From: Candidatus Avigastranaerophilus faecigallinarum
GTDB taxonomy: Bacteria; Cyanobacteriota; Vampirovibrionia; Gastranaerophilales; Gastranaerophilaceae
Assembly: GCA_018716565.1 (NCBI GenBank)
Contig: DVJT01000173.1
Span: 1 to 35,170 of the forward strand
Direction of reading: 5' to 3'
Length of the DNA: 35,170 nt
Positions 29,989-35,170 of this stretch are shown piece after piece; positions within the stretch are counted from its first letter, which is position 1, and each line of letters opens with the position of its first letter. Position numbers and translations under genes: made by a program. The notes beneath the pieces were generated by a model. The model did no database searches. It worked only from the letters and a program-made list of their open reading frames with translations, and had not been told where the DNA came from.

Positions 29989-31044
29989 TTAAAGATTCTC
30001 CATTTGTATGAGATTTATAAATTCATCAACAAGCTTTTCTTCAGGTAAACGCATAATAATTTCACCTTTTTTGAAAATATAACCTTCTTTTATGCCGCCA
30101 GCTATACCATAATCAGCATGTTTAGCTTCACCAGGACCATTTACAGCGCATCCCATAACTGCAATAGTAAGAGGTTTATCAAAATTTTCCAATTTTTTTT
30201 CAACTTCTTTTGCTAATGAAATTAAATCAATTTGAGTTCTACCGCAAGTAGGACAAGAAACAAAATTTATTCCTCTTTTTCTTAATCCTAAAGATTTTAA
30301 TATTAAAAATCCTGCTTTAACTTCTTCTATAGGAGAATCAGTAAGCGAAACCCTTATAGTATCACCAATACCTTCAGCAAGTAGAGTACCCAATCCAACA
30401 GCTGATTTAATTATACCACCAGTATAAGTCCCTGCTTCAGTAACTCCAAGATGAAGCGGATAATCAACTTTATTTGCTATTAATCTATATGCTTCAATAG
30501 TTGTTAATACATCACTGGATTTTAAAGAAATTTTTATTTTGTCAAAATTATTATCTTCCAAAATTTTGATGTGCCTCATAGCACTCATAACCATCTTTTC
30601 AGCAAGAGGTATGTCCATTTGTTCAAATTCTTTTTCTAATGAACCACCATTAATACCAATTCTTATAGGAACATCATTTATTTTTGCAAGTTCAACAACT
30701 TTCTTTGTATGTTCTTCTTTACCTATATTTCCTGGATTAATTCTTAAAGCATCAATACCATTTTCTATACAACGTATTGCAAGTCGATAATCAAAATGTA
30801 TATCTGCAATTAAAGGTAAAGGTGATTTCTTTTTTATTTCCTTAACAGCTTCAGCTGCATCACGGTTAAGAATTGCAAGGCGAACCAATTCGCAGCCTTG
30901 TTCACTTAAATTGTAAATTTGTTTTAAGGTGGATTCAACATCTCTTGTATCTGTATTAGTCATTGATTGTACTGATATAGGAGCATCTCCGCCTATTTTA
31001 ACATTACCAATTTGTATTTGTTTTGAAATTCTTCTCTGTATCAT
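29989..31044 (-). CDS. ispG: 4-hydroxy-3-methylbut-2-enyl diphosphate synthase
   Basis: GGDAPISVQSMTNTDTRDV, LRINPGNIG, FVSCPTCGRTQ, MGCAVNGPGEAKHADYGIAGG. Confidence 0.98.
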   Translation of the reverse strand: MIQRRISKQIQIGNVKIGGDAPISVQSMTNTDTRDVESTLKQIYNLSEQGCELVRLAILNRDAAEAVKEIKKKSPLPLIADIHFDYRLAIRCIENGIDALRINPGNIGKEEHTKKVVELAKINDVPIRIGINGGSLEKEFEQMDIPLAEKMVMSAMRHIKILEDNNFDKIKISLKSSDVLTTIEAYRLIANKVDYPLHLGVTEAGTYTGGIIKSAVGLGTLLAEGIGDTIRVSLTDSPIEEVKAGFLILKSLGLRKRGINFVSCPTCGRTQIDLISLAKEVEKKLENFDKPLTIAVMGCAVNGPGEAKHADYGIAGGIKEGYIFKKGEIIMRLPEEKLVDEFINLIQMENL

Positions 31045-31099
31045 GATTTTACTATTCCTGTTATGATTATCTTAGCATAAATAAAGTTAGGGATATAAA

Positions 31100-31852
31100 A
31101 TGAAAATTGCAATAATATCAGATATACACGGCAATATTGATGCTTTAGAAAGTGTTCTGCAGGATATAAAAAAAGAAAATTGTTCTAAAATATTATGTTT
31201 AGGTGATTTGGTAATGGCGGGTCCTGAGCCTAAAGCAACACTAAACAAGATACATGCCCTTATGCAGTCAAAAGATTTTCATATAATTCAAGGTAATACA
31301 GACAAGATGTTGTCTGTATTTTCGTTTGATACGTACAATGAAATTCTAAATACCAATGCAGTTATGGCTAGTGCATATCTTGCAGACAGTAAATTATTGA
31401 GTGATGAAGACAAGACGTTTCTAAAAAATCTTCCTGTTCAAGAAGAACTGGAATTATTTGGAATAAAAATACTAATGGTGCACGGCTCACCAAGAAAAAA
31501 TAACGAGAACATATATCCAAATCTTAAACTAGAAGAAGTTGAAGAAATGATAGAAGGTACAAATGCCGATATAATATTTTGCGGACACACACATATGCCT
31601 TGCGGATATCAAACCAATACGGAACAAACAGTCGTAAATGCTGGAAGTATAGGACGACCATTTGCTGAAAAACCTGATTCTTGCTATGTAATTATGGATA
31701 TTAATGAAAATAACTCCACATATACGATAAAACATAAATTTATAAAGTATGATGTACAATCAGCAAGTGAAAAAATATTAGCAAGAAAATTTGAAGGATG
31801 TGAAAAACTAGCCAAAATGCTTTTAAAAGCAACCTCAAGATACCCCGAATAA
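31100..31852 (+). CDS. YfcE/MJ0936-type metallophosphoesterase
   Basis: IISDIHGNIDALESVL, LGDLVMAGPEP, IQGNTD, GHTHMP, NAGSIGRP. Confidence 0.92.
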   Translation: MKIAIISDIHGNIDALESVLQDIKKENCSKILCLGDLVMAGPEPKATLNKIHALMQSKDFHIIQGNTDKMLSVFSFDTYNEILNTNAVMASAYLADSKLLSDEDKTFLKNLPVQEELELFGIKILMVHGSPRKNNENIYPNLKLEEVEEMIEGTNADIIFCGHTHMPCGYQTNTEQTVVNAGSIGRPFAEKPDSCYVIMDINENNSTYTIKHKFIKYDVQSASEKILARKFEGCEKLAKMLLKATSRYPE

Positions 31853-31894
31853 CAATTTGTTACATTTAAACAAAATAATGGCAAAAAAAAGTTT

Positions 31895-31922
31895 TTGACT
31901 TTTTAAACCATGCGGATACAAT
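31895..31922 (+). promoter_or_regulatory. candidate sigma-70 promoter
   Basis: TTGACT - 16 nt - TACAAT upstream of ATG 31947. Confidence 0.55.
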
Positions 31923-31946
31923 GTCCCACATAAAAAAGGAATTAAG

Positions 31947-34808
31947 ATGAATACAATTACACCTCGATTAGGGAATATATCACAAAAATATAAACAAAAG
32001 AGAAATAAGAATAGAACTCTTTCCCCAAATTATCAGTCAAACAAATCAAATATAAGCTTTAAAGGCGGTCCTGCAACATTAATTTCAGCAGCAGATAAAG
32101 AAATAATGAATGTATTTTCTCAGCATTACGGAAATATTGGAGAACGATTAGGACAAAAAGTCGGGAAATTAGTTACATCATCAGAAATATTAAAAAGGAG
32201 CTCCAGATTTTCATTAGAACAAGGAGCTCGTTCTATACGAGAAAAAAAAGTCCCACAAGCTCTATTAGAAAATGTATTATTCCCATTTGTAAACTTACCA
32301 TTATATGCGGTAAGCTGGGTATTAAAAAAAGCACAAGATATACCATCATTAAAAGATAGTGCTAGAAAACTATACAACAAACCATTATTAAGAATACCGA
32401 GAAAATTAAACGAACTTGATTCGAAAACTGATATGTTAAAAGGTATCTTTGAAAAAACAGAAGATGTTGTCAAAAAATTTGCAAAAGAAAAGGGTATTAA
32501 TTCTGATGACCTACTAAAAATATTAAATAATGCTGATGACAATTCAGCATTAAAAAAGGAAGCTACTGAATATATAAAAGAAAGCTTATATAAGGTAAGT
32601 AATAAATTCTTCGACAAACATACAGGTAACTTTAATACAGCATATGAAAGACCTTTAAACAGAATAGTTACAGGTCTAATACCTGTAGCTTTTTTAGCAA
32701 ATGATGCATATAATCTTTCTGTATTATGCGGTGATAAAAAGGAAGATTCAAATAAAGAGGCCCACGAAAGAGCAAAACAAGAAATTTCAAGAGTATTAAC
32801 AACTGCATATATACAATTATTGACATTTGGCGCATTTACAAAACAAGTAAATACAATTCCTTGGTTTACACCTTTAACATCTGCATCAACAGTACTGTTC
32901 TCAGAAACTTCATCAAGAAAACGTCTCGGAAAACCAATCTTTTTCTTATCAAAAGAAAAAGCAAAAGAATACAATCGAAAAGAAGCAGAAAAGAATTTAA
33001 AAGAAAAAGATGGTTCAGAAATAGCCACAACAAAAATTGCTGCTTCAAATGAAAATAAGCCAGCACAAATAAAGAATTTATCTTTCGATATTGATAAAAA
33101 TGAGCCACAAGTCTTTACAAGTTTCAAATCAGCTTCACAGAACAACACCAGTCAAACAAATAAAGAAGAAAAAAGTAAAGAGCCCAAAAAAGCATTAATT
33201 AACTTCAATACTTTTAAAAAAGGTGTTGCGATTCTTGTCACAGCAGGATTTGCTCTAAGTTTTATAAAAAACAGTTCTTATACAAAGAATACAAAACTAG
33301 TCAAAGGCATAAAAGATCTTGGAGATAAAATAACTAAAAAAATATATAATCCATTAGCTTATAAAGATTTTGAAATTTCACAAAATGATTTTGAGAAAAT
33401 GGCGCAAAGTCTTAAGGAGGCGGGTTGTAAAGAAATTGCAGAAGGACACGAATTTATAAAAGGTAAATATGGCAGACAAACAGCAGAAGGTACAATCAAG
33501 ATGTACAAAGCTGCATTATCTTCCTCTCAAATTCCAAACATAATAAAATCAGCTATAGATAAAATTAAATCCTCGGATGCAACATTGTCAGAAAAAGAAA
33601 TTGCACAAATAAGTGACTCAATTAAAACGGCAGTTGGTCTTGAAAGAACAGCTATTGCAGAAAAAAAATATTCTAATGTAGCTAAAAAGGCAGCTGAAAT
33701 AATAAAGAACAAAAAAATAAACTTAACGTCAGAACAAATGGAAGATCTTACAAAATCCATAACAGAATCAATATCAACAAATGCAAAAGAAATGCCTATA
33801 CAAGTCGAAACAAAAATAAAACCATTTGTTGATATATTTACCCAACCATTCAAATTCATAATGTCAGCAGCAAAATTACCATATAAAATTACAAGTACGT
33901 TACTCAAAATGATTGTTTCACCGGTAGAGAAGAAAGCTGCTCAAGCTGCTTTAGGCAAAGCTGAACTTTCAAAAGTTGAACAAGGCATACATAAAGCAGT
34001 AACCGAAATTTTTGGAGAAAAAGCATCAAAAGAAGGTAAAATATCTCAAGTTATATTTGCTAATGCAATGGAACAATTAAATAGACATACAATGCCATAC
34101 AGAAAAGCAGAAGCTGCATTAAAAGAAGCAATTGAAAAAGGTGCTTCGCAAGATGAAATAATGAAGTTACAAGAAATAGCAAATAAAGCAAAACATAAAC
34201 TAATGGTTTATGTAAACACAGCAGTTGAGAAATCATTCAATGGAGTTACACAATCTAATAATAAAAACACAGAACTTGCAATGATGACAAAACTGGCATC
34301 ATCTGCCGTAACTTCTGCATTCTTAGTTGCAGATAACTATAATATGGTAATGTTAAAATCAGATGGTGAAGATAAAGAAGGCGCAAAAGAAAAAGCAAAT
34401 GAACGTATTATCCAAAGACTAAGCGCACTATTCTACCAAACAATGTTAATTAACTGGTTCAATTCAACATTTAGATCAACATATAACAGTTCATTAAAAG
34501 GTATGACTGCGGTTGCTATACCTAATACACTTACAACAGAACTATTAACAAGAACATCAATCGGTATGCCGGTTGGAAAGAAATCATATGAGGAATTACA
34601 AGCCCTTGATGAAAAAAACGAGAACAGAACAGGCATTGTTGGCAAATACTTTAAATTTATGCGATTACTTACAGGTAAAAAACCATTAAAAGACAGACTA
34701 CCTAAAGATAAAGCAGAATCAAATAAAAAACCAGATATAAACTTAAAATCAGATACGATAAAAACATTAAATACATCAACAAACTTACTTGAAAGATTTT
34801 CAAAATAA
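31947..34808 (+). CDS. large membrane-associated protein of unknown function with internal duplication
   Basis: 953-aa ORF, AAGGA Shine-Dalgarno, promoter upstream and terminator downstream; two related domains. Confidence 0.88.
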   Translation: MNTITPRLGNISQKYKQKRNKNRTLSPNYQSNKSNISFKGGPATLISAADKEIMNVFSQHYGNIGERLGQKVGKLVTSSEILKRSSRFSLEQGARSIREKKVPQALLENVLFPFVNLPLYAVSWVLKKAQDIPSLKDSARKLYNKPLLRIPRKLNELDSKTDMLKGIFEKTEDVVKKFAKEKGINSDDLLKILNNADDNSALKKEATEYIKESLYKVSNKFFDKHTGNFNTAYERPLNRIVTGLIPVAFLANDAYNLSVLCGDKKEDSNKEAHERAKQEISRVLTTAYIQLLTFGAFTKQVNTIPWFTPLTSASTVLFSETSSRKRLGKPIFFLSKEKAKEYNRKEAEKNLKEKDGSEIATTKIAASNENKPAQIKNLSFDIDKNEPQVFTSFKSASQNNTSQTNKEEKSKEPKKALINFNTFKKGVAILVTAGFALSFIKNSSYTKNTKLVKGIKDLGDKITKKIYNPLAYKDFEISQNDFEKMAQSLKEAGCKEIAEGHEFIKGKYGRQTAEGTIKMYKAALSSSQIPNIIKSAIDKIKSSDATLSEKEIAQISDSIKTAVGLERTAIAEKKYSNVAKKAAEIIKNKKINLTSEQMEDLTKSITESISTNAKEMPIQVETKIKPFVDIFTQPFKFIMSAAKLPYKITSTLLKMIVSPVEKKAAQAALGKAELSKVEQGIHKAVTEIFGEKASKEGKISQVIFANAMEQLNRHTMPYRKAEAALKEAIEKGASQDEIMKLQEIANKAKHKLMVYVNTAVEKSFNGVTQSNNKNTELAMMTKLASSAVTSAFLVADNYNMVMLKSDGEDKEGAKEKANERIIQRLSALFYQTMLINWFNSTFRSTYNSSLKGMTAVAIPNTLTTELLTRTSIGMPVGKKSYEELQALDEKNENRTGIVGKYFKFMRLLTGKKPLKDRLPKDKAESNKKPDINLKSDTIKTLNTSTNLLERFSK

Positions 34809-34811
34809 TAG

Positions 34812-34844
34812 AAAAGAGGATAGAATAGAAACTATCCTCTTTTT
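34812..34844 (+). terminator. intrinsic terminator
   Basis: AAAAGAGGATAG-aatagaa-ACTATCCTCTTTTT. Confidence 0.88.
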
Positions 34845-34875
34845 ATAATTTTATTTTGTTGTAGAATGTTAATAT

Positions 34876-34948
34876 GCTGATGTAGCTCAGTCGGTAGAGC
34901 AATTGATTCGTAATCAATAGGTCAAGGGTTCGATTCCCTTCATCAGCT
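34876..34948 (+). tRNA. tRNA-Thr(CGT)
   Basis: Full cloverleaf: GCTGATG/CATCAGC acceptor, anticodon arm ATTGA-TTCGTAA-TCAAT, TTCGATT T-loop; CCA not encoded. Confidence 0.96.
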
Positions 34949-35063
34949 TTCTATTTTGAGTAATTGAGTTGAGTAAAAGAACAAAACTTTTTCTTTAGTC
35001 TATTAACTTTTGTATTTTTAAAAACAAATATTTTGAAAAAAAAACAAATTAATAAAAAAGTTC

Positions 35064-35091
35064 TTTACAATGATTTTTTTTTTGATAATAT
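35064..35091 (+). promoter_or_regulatory. candidate promoter for downstream tRNA
   Basis: TTTACA - 16 nt - TAATAT shortly before tRNA-Asn. Confidence 0.4.
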
Positions 35092-35105
35092 AGAGATATA
35101 GATAT

Positions 35106-35170
<65 letters not shown>

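Noticed and set aside
32126-33148. 340-aa antisense ORF inside the 953-aa gene
   Set aside because: Low-complexity Phe/Ser/Leu-rich translation typical of the reverse frame of a Lys/Glu-rich gene, with no recognisable motifs; the + strand ORF has SD, promoter and terminator.
12468-34808. Direct homology between the 612-aa protein C-terminus (GDDKEEK...LTT) and the duplicated domain of the 953-aa protein
   Set aside because: Resemblance limited to a charged loop between hydrophobic segments; not convincing by eye and needs HMM comparison.

Overview
AT-rich bacterial chromosomal segment with dense, mostly co-directional housekeeping genes mixed with lineage-specific unknowns. I infer a non-photosynthetic Melainabacteria/Gastranaerophilales-like genome from gene content only; no database was searched. 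Recognisable genes: two radical SAM proteins, tpiA, pyrF, ald, maf, apt, flhB plus a FliA-like sigma factor, two TPR proteins, ychF, an 11-gene nuo operon (nuoABCDHIJKLMN, no nuoEFG), ispG, a YfcE-type phosphoesterase, tRNA-Thr(CGT) and a truncated tRNA-Asn(GTT) at the right edge. The most interesting signal is a structured intergenic RNA at about 16400-16541. It matches the core of short class-II / AdoCbl-variant cobalamin riboswitches and ends in a hairpin that covers the Shine-Dalgarno and is followed by a U-tract. It lies directly upstream of a three-gene operon of unknown function: a Cys/His-motif protein, an internally duplicated multi-TM protein and a small protein. Two separate unknown membrane proteins (17241-18773 and 31947-34808) carry recognisable internal tandem duplications. 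No CRISPR array, transposon, prophage or rRNA was seen.
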